From Lamellibrachia satsuma (taxonomy: Eukaryota > Annelida > Polychaeta > Sabellida > Siboglinidae), in NCBI GenBank assembly GCA_033239005.1, contig BSQZ01000108.1, positions 1,166,501 to 1,230,500 on the forward strand: a DNA stretch of 64,000 nucleotides. Direction: 5' to 3'. Numbering within the stretch: position 1 is the stretch's first letter; each line of letters starts with the position of its first letter. The position numbers and the translations under genes were made by a program. The notes under the pieces are model-generated. The model worked only from the letters and a program-made list of their open reading frames with translations. It was not told where the DNA came from and ran no database searches. Below are positions 14,701-26,700 of the stretch, in pieces.

Positions 14701-17700
14701 GGTTGTGTTTACTACAGTGGAGGGGTTGGATTTACTACAGTGAAGGGGTTGCATTTACTACAGTGGAGGGGTTTTGTTTGCTACAGTGCTTTGTAACAGT
14801 GGAGGGGTTGTGTTTGCTACAGTGAAGGGGTAGTGTTTGTTTGTCTGTGACGGTGGACAGGTTGTATTTACTACAGTGGAAGGGTTGTATTTACTACAAT
14901 GGAGGGGTTGTGTTTACTACAGTGGAGGGGTTGTGTTTACTACAGTGGAGGGGTTGTGTTTACTACAGTGGAGGGGTTGTATTTACTACAGTGGAGGGGT
15001 TGTGTTTACTACAGTGGAGGGGTTGTGTTTACTACAGTGGAGGGGTTGTGTTTACTACAGTGGAGGGGTTGTGTTTACTACAGTGGAGGGGTTGTATTTA
15101 CTACAGTGGAGGGGTTGTGTTTACTACAGTGGAGGGGTTGTATTTACTACAGTGGAGAGGTTATGTTTACTACAGTGGAGGGGTTGTGTTTACTACAGTG
15201 GAGGGGTTGTGTTTACCACAGTGGAGGGGTTATGTTTACTACAGTGGAGGGGTTGTGTTTACTATAGTGGAGGGGTTGTGTTTATTACATTGGAGGGTTA
15301 TCTTACAGGATACCCCACTCGGTGGAAGTGGAGAAGGTTCCCCCTACTTGGCAGAATCACAGGTGCTTCTAGTAGCGGTCTCTGCATGTTTCAATGACCT
15401 TGTTTCGTTCTTCATAGCAGTGTTCCGTCTCGCTGGTGAAAGCCACTTGGTCTCAGAATGTTTGTAACCATCTAGTGTCTTTCCAAAAGTAATCACCATG
15501 TGGCTTTAACCATTGTCTTTATTTGCTCAGCTGTTGAGTACTGATAATATTTACCAGTATATCTTCATTTACTTCGCTTTGTCTTCTAATACACTAATCC
15601 TTATTGTTAGCAGACATTTCTGTTAGCACAACACATTCATTTTGTTATTTTATTATTCATGTAATTCCCTGTTCTGTATTTTCCATATACTAGTTAGTGG
15701 CTTGCTATCTTTCATGTTGCTGTCGTTTTATTTTAGTGTGTGCAAGTAGTGACATAATCAGTTGTATACCAGTGCATGCCACAACTGGTGCACTATTCTC
15801 TCAGTGCATGCCACAACTGGTGCACTATTGTCTCAGTGCATGCCACAACTGGTGCACTATTCTCTCAGTGCATGCCAATGATTACATCAGAGAGTTCTAT
15901 TGTGTCATTACAATAGTTATGCCTTTCTATATAGCTGGTGCCATTTTGTAAATTATATGTAACTGGACTAACTACTGCACATTAAATGTAATCCTAATGC
16001 ACTTTTTTATTTATGCTAAAATTCTTTCAGCATAACTGATGAAAAACTACTGCAAATTTCTGAATGGATTACACCTTACATTGTGTTGAGATTTGGAGAA
16101 ATCCCTGTATTGCCATTATCTCATGGTCACTTGACATTTAATGATTATCCCCACCCGGGGGTATCATATGTATTTTCCCTGGATACAAATACTCACCTTT
16201 GATATATTATAATAACCTCTGAGAAAGATTGTTGACAACCTTGTAAACTAGTGTGTATGTCATACAGATGCCTGCCGAGGCTGGGGACGGCAACGTCAGT
16301 AATGGGTCTGCTGCCTTCGACCAGATCGCCATGCAGGATTACAGTGCTCCCTCCGAGTCTCCTCTCTCATTCACCATCAACGAAGGTTAGTGTCCTTCGA
16401 GTGGCATCAGCATCACTCACTCAATCCTCTTTGCTCCTGCTGCAACATAAGGCACCATAGTTTCACTCAGACTGCTGAATTATATGGACCAATCTCTCTC
16501 TCTCACACACACACACACACACGCACACATGTACACAGAGTGTTGATAGCTAAAACACTTCACAGTAAAACTCCTTCTGAAACTAGCCATTTCCTTAACC
16601 TTACTAAAATTCTATTCTGAATCAAAGAAATGATTCAAACTATTTTGGCAGAGCTCCCCGTCATAACCTCCTTGAATTACATTTTTTTCTAGCTTAGCGG
16701 CTGCCCCATGTGTAAAGTAATGTTCAGTACATAGGGTAAAATATGAATGGATGTAGAAACGTTTCTGGTTGTTTCTATAAGTTACCGTTTTGTCCTTCAG
16801 ACTGCGATGGCCTCGTGACACAGGCCCTGCTCATGGCTGACTTCCAGTCGGCTGTTGATGTGTGTCTCCATAGCAACAAGATGGCTGAAGCTATTATCCT
16901 GGCGATTGCCGGCGGACCCGAGCTGCTTGAACGCACGCAGAAGGCATTCTTTCAAAAGAACAAGGGATCACTTAGTCGAGTATGTAACATCGTTGAGTGG
17001 CATATAAGTTTATTATTGAAATACATTTATCATTTCCAGTCATTTAGGTGAATATCGATTACCGAGACTTGTTGATTTTCAGTGTCAGTCACAATTGATT
17101 GTTTCTCATGTGCTGTAGGTAATCCCTGCAGTAATAACAAAAGGAACTTAGTAAAAAGTCGCATTACTTTAGATAAAACTACATAGTTACAAGTAAAAAG
17201 TATTTATGCTATCAACAACACAACACAGATATAGAGATATGAAAAGGCCAAATGAATGACGTTTATTGTGGGGATTAAGGATAAGCCCACTTTCAAAGAA
17301 ATGTGAAACAAAGAAATGTGGGCTCCACAACCCAATGCCAGGCTGACTACGCCCCATGCGAGCCTCCTGGATGTCGGGTTCAATAGAGCCCACATTTCAC
17401 CACAAAGCAGTAGCAGTATTCCTAGAACAAATAAAAGAAACAATGGCATTACTATTGTCATGGAACACCCTTAAACCAAATAGCATAATGCCCTACATGC
17501 TATCACGCAGTTTATGAATACGACTACCTGCTTAAAAATATACTAGCTCTAACTGGAATAACTACAAAGGTGGGGCCAATTCGCTACACGAACAGTTCTA
17601 AAATCCAAGGTGGAAGGGAAGCGTGCTGCGTCCCCGCATTAAAACCCGTGAACACTTCTGGGAAAGCCAAAACTCCCATGTCCACTATCGGAATAAAAAA

Positions 17701-20700
17701 TCGGAAAGCTTGGAGACATGAACACCCCACTTCCACCAAAGATGTACAATTGCTGCTAACAAGTAAACATACAACAGGGAGAAAGATGGGGAGGAGGGTG
17801 GAACAAATTTTCAAAGCGCATCCACTCCGTATGCTTTCACAAAACGAAGTGGGTAGTCCAAGTTTGAAATCTGTAGCGTCGCGCAGCTGGTGCGCGCTGA
17901 TTGGTTCAAAATATGGAGGCAGGCAAAGTGGGTCACAGCGTGCGTCACCCAGCTCTGCTGGATTAGCATAATAGAATAAATTAGCAATTGACCAATCATT
18001 AATTGTATGTGGTGTTGCTCGCATAAGAACCCATATGCAACATTGGCTGTGCCAATGTCGCATACTCTCATTTATGCTATCAACAACACAACACAGATAT
18101 AGACATATGAAAAGGCCAAATGAATGACGTTTATTGTGGGGATTAAGGATAAGCCCACTTTCAAAGAAATGTAAAACAAAGAAATGTGGACTCCACAACC
18201 CAATGCCAGGCTGACTACGCCCCATGCGAGCCTCCTGGACGTCGGGTTCAATAGAGCCCACATTTCACCACAAAGCAGTAGCAGTATTCCTAGAACAAAT
18301 AAAAGAAACAATGGCATTACTATTGTCATGGAACACCCTTAAACCAAATAGCATAATGCCCTACATGCTATCACGCAGTCTATGGATACAACTACCTGCT
18401 TAAAAATACACTAGCTCTAACTGGAATAACTACAAAGGTGGGGCCAATTCGCCACAGGTCACCGACCCATGTGACCACCCCACCAACCATTAGTCAAAAT
18501 TCTACTTCGTTACATGCCAATTACTTGAAATAACTACTCAAGTATTGTAACGAAGTACTTTTATTTCGTTACATGCCAACCCTGGTTGTAGATTATATCA
18601 TCTGTAGTGATGTAAGACTTTGAGAGTGTCATGTTATGTTGGTGGACTTGTGTTATAAATTATATCATCTGTAGTCAGTGTAGTGACGCGAGACTGAGAG
18701 CGTCATGTTATGTTGGTAGACATGTGTTGTTGATTGTATCATCTGTAGTCAGTGTAGTGACGCGAGACTTTGAGAGCGCGATGTTATGTTGGTGGAATTG
18801 TGTTGTAGATTATATAATTTGTAGTCAGTGTAGATACGCAAGACTTTGAGAGCATCATGTTATGTTGGTGGACTTGTAGATTATATCATCTGTAGTCAGT
18901 GTAGTGATGCGAGACTTTGAGAGCGTCATGTTATGTTGGTAGACTTGTGTTGTAGATTATATCATCTGTAATCAGTGTAGTGATGCGAGACTTTGAGAGC
19001 GTCATGTTATGTTAGTGGACTTGTGTTGTAGATTATATCTTCAGTAGTGACGCAAGACTTTGAGAGCGTCATGCAGACATGTGACCTAGAAAACTGGAAA
19101 GAGGCTCTGGCGATGGCACTGACCTATGCCAAGGCAGAGGAATTCACACAGCTCTGTGGTAATCTTTCTGTTTCTTTTAAGGGTAGCCACAGGTCAACAA
19201 ATGACCAAAAATTTGTTTTTTAGATGCTGTCATTTCCATGTAGATTCACTTCTTATACAACTTCATGTAACACAATTTTTCAACATTTGAACTATAAATA
19301 CCAGTAATAATATAACTTATAACATGTCTCTTTCTTCAAGAAACAAAATGAGTGTGACCACCATTTTTAAATGTCCAATAATCTTTAAAAAGAATGTTTG
19401 ATTCCAGACACATGTCGACTTGTAAATCCGCCATGTTTTATGCCGTCTTGTCCGACATTCTGGATGTGTTGCCCTACTTCACCTAGAATGTAATCATAAG
19501 CCTCTATCTGGGATTAAATTTATGTGATCGATGACTGAAAAAGGACAGGCTACGCTATGTTTGGCTCATTAGAATGTCGTGTAGAATTTTCATCCAATGA
19601 ACGCACAAGGTGTACCGATGTCAGTTGATTAGCCAATCAGCATGGCTTCCGGCGATGCGCACATGTATAAACAAAGATGGCGTCAACAAAGAGAAAGTTT
19701 ACGACGATGTATGCATTTGACAAAATAAAGAGACGTAAGAAGAAGCCTGGAGCAGGCTGACCACATAAAACAGGTTAGTAAATACAGTCGTAGCATAGTG
19801 GAGAAAATCTTATTATGTTGCTAAAAGTTTGTCGTAAATGGTTGATGTTAACAGTGGCGATCATGACACTATAGCCATAGACCATAGCATCGTCAAATAA
19901 ACAGATGTACCCATATAATGAATGACATTACAGTTGACAATAAGTAGGTGAGCTGTATTGTTACACTACCATATATGATATTATATTATGTGGTTGTGTC
20001 ATGCATTTTATTATTTTGATACAAGGGACTGTTTTAGTTAGGACTGATGACAAGGCGCACAAAGTTAGGCAGCTCAAGTTTACTAGTAGATTAGTGTGTG
20101 TAACTAATCAGTGATGATGTTAGTATTTGGGTGGTGGTTGTACTAGGTATTATACATGTGTATGCATTTTATATATTGCTTGCTTTCACTGTTTCTGCTT
20201 CAGTTGAAGAGGCTCCTTCTGAGGTATCAGTGTCTCTGACTGATCTACAGACCAGGTCAGACAGTCGGCGCAAGAGTGTGTTGCTGTCTCCACAACGTGA
20301 TGATTCTCAGACTGCTTCCACCTCCACTGATTCTGCCAACAGAGTGGCAGAAATAAAAGTTGTCTTGCCAAAACCTATTTTTGTTTGTTATATAGCTCCA
20401 GTATATAGTTAATTCAATTTTGTGCATTTAATTAATGAATTTCCGTTATACTCTCAGTGTTTTACATCATGTCTTATTATTTTTTTTTCTCAAAATTAAT
20501 TTTTTTAACATTTGTAAAGTATGAAAATAATTGAAGAAAAACAGTGCAAGGTAGAGACATTTTTACCAGTTGTTCCCACATATATCTCCTGTCAAATAAG
20601 TTGTTCCCACAGACATCTCCTGTCAAATAAGTTGTTCCCACAGACATCTCCTGTCAAATAAGTTGTTCCCACAGACATCTGTCAAATATGTTGTTCCCAC

Positions 20701-23700
20701 AGACATCTCCTGTCAAATAAGTTGTTCCCACAGACATCTCCTGTCAAATAAGTTGTTCCCACAGACATCTCCTGTCAAATAAGTTGTTCCCACAGACATC
20801 TCCTGTCAAATAAGTTGTTCCCACAGACATCTCCTGTCAAATAAGTTGTTCCCACAGACATCTCCTGTCAAATAAGTTGTTCCCACATACATCTCCTGTC
20901 AAATAAGTTGTTCCCACATACATCTCCTGTCAAATAAGTTGTTCCCACAGACATCTCCTGTCAAATAAGTTGTTCCCACATACATCTCCTGTCAAATAAG
21001 TTGTTCCCACATACATCTCCTGTCAAATAAGTTGTTCCCACAGACATCTCCTGTCAAATAAGTTGTTCCCACATACATCTCCTGTCAAATAAGTTGTTCC
21101 CACATACATCTCCTGTCAAATAAGTTGTTCCCACAGACATCTCCTGTCAAATAAGTTGTTCCCACATACATCTCCTGTCAAATAAGTTGTTCCCACATAC
21201 ATCTCCTGTCAAATAAGTTGTTCCCACATACATCTCCTATCAAATAAGTTGTTCCCACATACATCTCCTGTCAAATAAGTTGTTCCCACAGACATCTGTC
21301 AAATAAACGTGTGTTTTGGGCTTGGTAGCTTAACCTTGAGAGTTTGCAGCCAAGATCCAGTAGATCTGTGATAATTTAAATTCACATCTCACAGCAGTCA
21401 TGAAAGTCAGATATCTTAGCTCTAAACCACATTATTAGGCAAAAGGATGATTCTTCACATATGATTTTTAGCTTAGAAAAATGTTCATGGATATGCCTAC
21501 TCCTGTCGCACTTAATACGTTTGTTGCCATGACAACACATACAGATGAGCCCAAATTCTCAAAATCATGTATAGTCCACATAGGTAATTAGTACCCCAAA
21601 TTTCATTAAGATATGTTCAGTATTAACAGAGATATGGTCTATGGCTGTTGTCGACCAGTGGCTATCCTTAAAGCAAATGATGAAACGTACTAAGGGTTGT
21701 ACTTGGGAAAACAGTGAGGCTGTAGGAGAATACTTGTTAAACTACAGTTTATCAACAGTTGTTTATTTATGTGGTGTGGTTTGGCACTGTTAGTAATATT
21801 GTGTGGCGACACCCTATGGTGAAGTGTGTAGAACATTGGCATACACATGCCACAGTGTGCCAATGCAGCTTATTTAGTCATTCTTTAGTTTAAGGATTAA
21901 TTCAAAACTGTGGTTCGTCTACGTTCATTCTGGAGTGAGCCAATAAAAGTTTACACAACTGGGTGCCACTGAAATATAGACCAAGGATATAATTTTATAT
22001 GATACGTTACACTGAGCTGTAGTACATACTACAGAACATTGGATTTACTAGCACTTAGCTGTATTATTGCTGTGTTTGTAGAGATCCTGGGCCAGCGACT
22101 GGAGCAGCACCCAACGCTTGCAGCCAAGGCCTGTCTGTGTTACATCTGTGCCGGCAGTCTGCCTCAGCTTGTTTCCTGTCTCGACAACTTGACACAGCAT
22201 TCAGGCAGTCCAGACAACCTGCAGGTAGATAGCTTTCTATGTGCTAGAGTAACTGAATTATACAGTGCAGCCACACTATTGGTATCTACCATATAATATT
22301 CTAAATGAACTGATTATCAACAGTCAAGCAACCCCATGTGTAGGTACCATTTACCATTCTATATTACTGGATTATCTATTGTCCAGCTACACTAAAGATA
22401 CCTGCCCTGCAATGTTGTAAATTAACGGGAATATATATGGTTCAGCCACCTATGGTAGCCACATCTCCTACACCACATTTACACAAGTCATACACCTGTG
22501 TCTCTGACGGTTATAATTTTTTTGGAACGAAAATGTATGTGTTTATAAATTATATCATTACATGTATGTCATTTATATAATTCTGCTTAGAATGTATGTT
22601 TGGTGTAACTGATGTGCTAAAATTTAAGTCAATTTTGGCACGGATTTTTTACAGTTGCTGAATTGTACCTACCATAACGATTACTACTATATGTGTTGCA
22701 GGACCTGGTTGAGAAGGTGATGATTCTACAGAAGGCAGTAGAGTTGAGGGATGGCTGCTCTCAGGACGTGTCCAGTGACATTCTCGCACGCAAGTTGAGC
22801 AGCTATGCAGGCCTGCTGGCCGGGCAGGGCAACCTCAGTACTGCTCTCATGTACCTCAGTAACTCGACTGAGGTAAGCAACTGTCTGCAGTCGCTGGTCA
22901 CAGACTCACAGTACTCTGTTTAACTAGTCATCATGGTTATCTTCATGTTTACCAAGATTGCCATCCCAAACAACAAGTTCCAGATGGCAAGTGGACAAGG
23001 AAGCCATTGGCTTATCGAGAGTCCAACAATTTTCTCATCTATGTGTAGCCCGCCCTTATCAAATATCTGTCAATTCTGTTTTTAAACATATTCACACTAC
23101 TCGCATTAACACATGTTGCCAGTTGTTGTATACTAAGATTTATCTTGTCTGTCATGTCTGTGAATTTGTATATCATAGTTTATTCAAATGTTATTGTTGT
23201 GGCTGTATGTTGAATTATCAGAATACATGTTCCATTTTAAGAACACAGAACTACAACTGAATTTCTCAATTAGTGGTTAATTATTACATACCGAATAAGT
23301 GACCTAATGGGTTTTACAGACAGTGGTGTCATACTCTTTAGCTTATGCTTGAAACAACAGCTTGTATTAACCCATTTTATTGTGATGCTAATGCAGATGA
23401 GTTGCCGACAAACCCAGACCAGATACAAGAAATAATCTTTGTTGACTTTATGTTGTGCACCATTGTCTGCTGAAAATATAGGCCTAATGTCTGTAAAGGT
23501 ATCTTGGGTAATAAGTTGGTTGTGTTCAGTCTTGTACCAATAAACCACCCTGATCCGACGGAATTTTAGCCTGTGCACAATTATAAAATACAAAGGGACA
23601 ACTTGTTGCAGTTATAGAATTATGTAATGTCTCTTAGATTCATTTGTGTTGTCTCTTAATCATCTTAATTCTTCAGACTTGCTCATATTTCTTGTAGAAT

Positions 23701-26700
23701 TGTACTGTGAATGTTGATGTGTGATTTTCCCCTCATTAGATATCGCTGGCTCTCCTACGAGATCGTCTCTTCTACGCACTCAGCCAGCAGGCTACAGTGG
23801 CGCCACCACCCAAGCCATTCCAGGTGGTCAATGTGCAGCCGGAGAAAGCCAGCCTTCCACAGCAGGTGGCGCCAGCAGCTGCTCCTCGACAACCACAGCA
23901 ACAGTTACAACAACAACAACAACAGCAGCGGCAACAGCCGATGTCAAATCAATTCTACCAGGTGAGGGATATTTCTATGGCTAATTGTAACTGGGCATCA
24001 TGCTGATGATAAAACGATGGAAGGTGTTAGACACCTAAACAACTCTCTCTGCCAGTAACTTACTAAAGTATAGTCAGTTTCACTCAAATATAATTCATGT
24101 TTAAGTTAAGTAGACTAAGAGAATATATCAGCTGATTTGAGCCACTGATGAACCCTCACCTGTTACTGTCCATTGTAGACACAAGCAAACAGTACTTTTG
24201 AGACAACTACGACGTCAAGCTCAACCTACTATAACCCGAACCAGTACACCGGACAAAGCATGGGGCCAACTGTCCCCACCTTCAGCAACCAGCAACCAGC
24301 TGTGTCCGCAGCTAGCTATGGTCACACACCAGTGACCACAAGCAGTGGCAGAGCCAGAGGTGAGTGTACAAGTGTGCTTGATAGAAGACAGCCAGAGGGG
24401 AACCGATGTTGTCATTCTGGTGAAATCCCTTGTAGACTTATGGCTGTGACAAAACGCAAAATGCTGAATATTTCCCAGAGAAGTCAAAGTTGATATTGGA
24501 ATGAACAGTTCTGCTAGGGGGTGAAGTGTAAAGCGTTTTGAGTGGTCCTGCAGACTGAATATCATGCTATATAAAAGCTTACCTTTTGCCTTTATATGTG
24601 TGATTTCATATATCATTAATATTTTGGAGGATTCCTGGGATTTTCCATTCCCAATCCCTGGGGAATATCTTTCTAGTTACTGTTCCACACTGCTAATTCA
24701 CAATACAATTGATCACAATTTGTCATAAAAGTGGTTAATGATGGCAGGTGTGCGTGCGTGCGTGCGTGCGCGTGTGCATGTGCATGAACATTCCAATATG
24801 ACACTTGTTCAGTAATGTGTTTTCTAGATGATATGTGCTCTGACAATCCTGTGTTTGTTCGGTTTGTAGGTCCACTGGGGCACAAATACCCCTCGTACCC
24901 CCAGACCACAGCACCCTATGACCCGTACTCCACCCCTTACTCACAGCCCGGCTACACCCCAAACTCTTACAGGTTGGTAGAGTCACTGTTTTGTTGTTCA
25001 GTCCTGCTGTGTTCAGCAGCTGTGTGTGGTACAAACATCAGTAGTGATGATGTAGCTTGAAACGGGGTTGAAGAGGGTATTCCATAGGGAACTTTGATAG
25101 GTATTTGAAAATTGTACTATGACTGGTTTTAACCATTTCAGTGCTGTGGCTCTCATGTTGTAACCACTGAATATCGCATTCCCAGTGACTTTGTTAGAAA
25201 ATCTTCTACTTCACTTCAAATCAACATTTGAGCAGCAACAATGTATTTTATGAATAGGAACACCATACATATATAGAGTAAGCAACACATAAAACAAGCC
25301 AGATAATTTTAGCTATTGTCATTGTGGTAACCATCAATCCAAGAATTACGTCAATTAATCTCATCATCAAAGTAGCAATCGAATAGCCAGGTATTGTTAG
25401 TATCAAGTTTTCCACCGTCGTTAACTTTTACATTGTCGTTATTTCGGTTGACACAAACCTACAACAAAAATCCATCACTAAACCTGTAAAACAGTCTGTC
25501 TAAGTAAGATATAACGTGGTAAATTGCCATGGCCACCAGAAGAGTTATCGTCCACCATTGCTGCTGTCATAAATTTTGGCAATCAATTAAAGAACTGTGC
25601 AAATCTATTGCGCAAATCTAAAAAAAAAATTATTGTGAGGGAAAACAATTTTAATAGCAGACACCACCAATGTTGCTATATCGGCCTGTCGTAGCGTAGC
25701 ATAACAGACCTGGTGGCTGGTATAGCAGCCTGTTGTGTCATAGTGTCACAGACTGCGTGGCGTGTATAGCAGCCTGTCGTGCCAGTGTCACAGACCGTGT
25801 GGCTGGTATAGCAGCCTGTCGTGCCAGTGTCACAGACCGTGTGGCTGGTATAGCAGCCTGTCATGCTATAGTGTCACAGACCGTGTGGCTTATATAGCAG
25901 CCTGTCATACTGAAATGGGCAAACTAGTGAATCTGTTAACTGCAACCATCATAATATCCGCTGCCATCAACTGAAAACTAATTGTTTTTTTTTTTTCTTT
26001 TTTATTTCATCTGGCCTTTTGAAGGTCCCATTCATTATAGTTGCCAATGTGTGAATGCAGACCTCAAAATTGGATTGCTCTATCAATGCTATTGATACGA
26101 CTGAATTAGCCACTCCTCTACTGTACTATAGAAAGTTCAAAATTAAAATCAGTGCATTTTGAATAGTCACAGCACTGTTGTTCAGATATGATAATTGTAT
26201 TGTCAAATGTGCATAGCCTGATATGTTATGTCATCATCGCAGTAGTTTAAAGGTTTCTAGCTGGAGTTGTGTGTTTTTAGTGGCGGCCAGTCAGCCACCT
26301 CGCAGCCAGCTCAGATGTACGACCAAACCGGTGCAACAGTTGGGCTACAGCCTATGTCTTCTGGTAGGTAGCTCTCTCACTCCTCGCAGACAGTTACTGG
26401 CGTACCCATAGGAAGTTAAACTCACTCATTGCATGGCATGTTTATACCATCTGTAAATATTTTGATAAATTGTATTTATTTCCAGTGATGATGAATACTG
26501 TTCCCACAACAGAAGTAGTCCTTTCTGTCTGGTGTTTGTGTCAGGGGAATAAAAAATCCCACACTGGGAAAAAACCTGTTGCAGAGTCGGAGGCAGTGGT
26601 CTTGATCTGCAGCCAAATCACTTGCTCCGATAATGGAGAAGCAACATGAACTCATTGTCTAGGCACATACCAGTGCTATATGTGACCACACATTATTATT

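Larger units (their letters stand above)
19181..21667. mobile_element. TTAA-flanked DNA transposon with ~20-bp TIRs (2,487 bp)
   Basis: Left end GGGTAGCCACAGGTCAACAA and right end (reverse complement) GGATAGCCACTGGTCGACAA match at 17 of 20 positions. Each is directly flanked by TTAA (19177-19180, 21668-21671), the target duplication of piggyBac and Kolobok superfamilies. The interior has a two-exon coding remnant (19677-20412) and a 31-bp minisatellite, but no recognisable transposase core. It lies in SEC31 intron 17. Confidence 0.85.

Noticed and set aside
14837..15467. Three overlapping long + frames (up to 208 codons)
   Set aside because: A 23-bp repeat reads the same 23-residue cycle in all three frames; only the last ~18 codons (15309-15362) are a real exon.
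17584..18261. 225-codon minus frame across the LTR-like element as a gag-like gene
   Set aside because: No zinc knuckle, protease or RT motif; the frame merely bridges the interior and part of the second repeat.
17204..18456. Hammerhead-ribozyme retrozyme
   Set aside because: I did not find the CTGATGA...GAAA core on either strand in the repeats.
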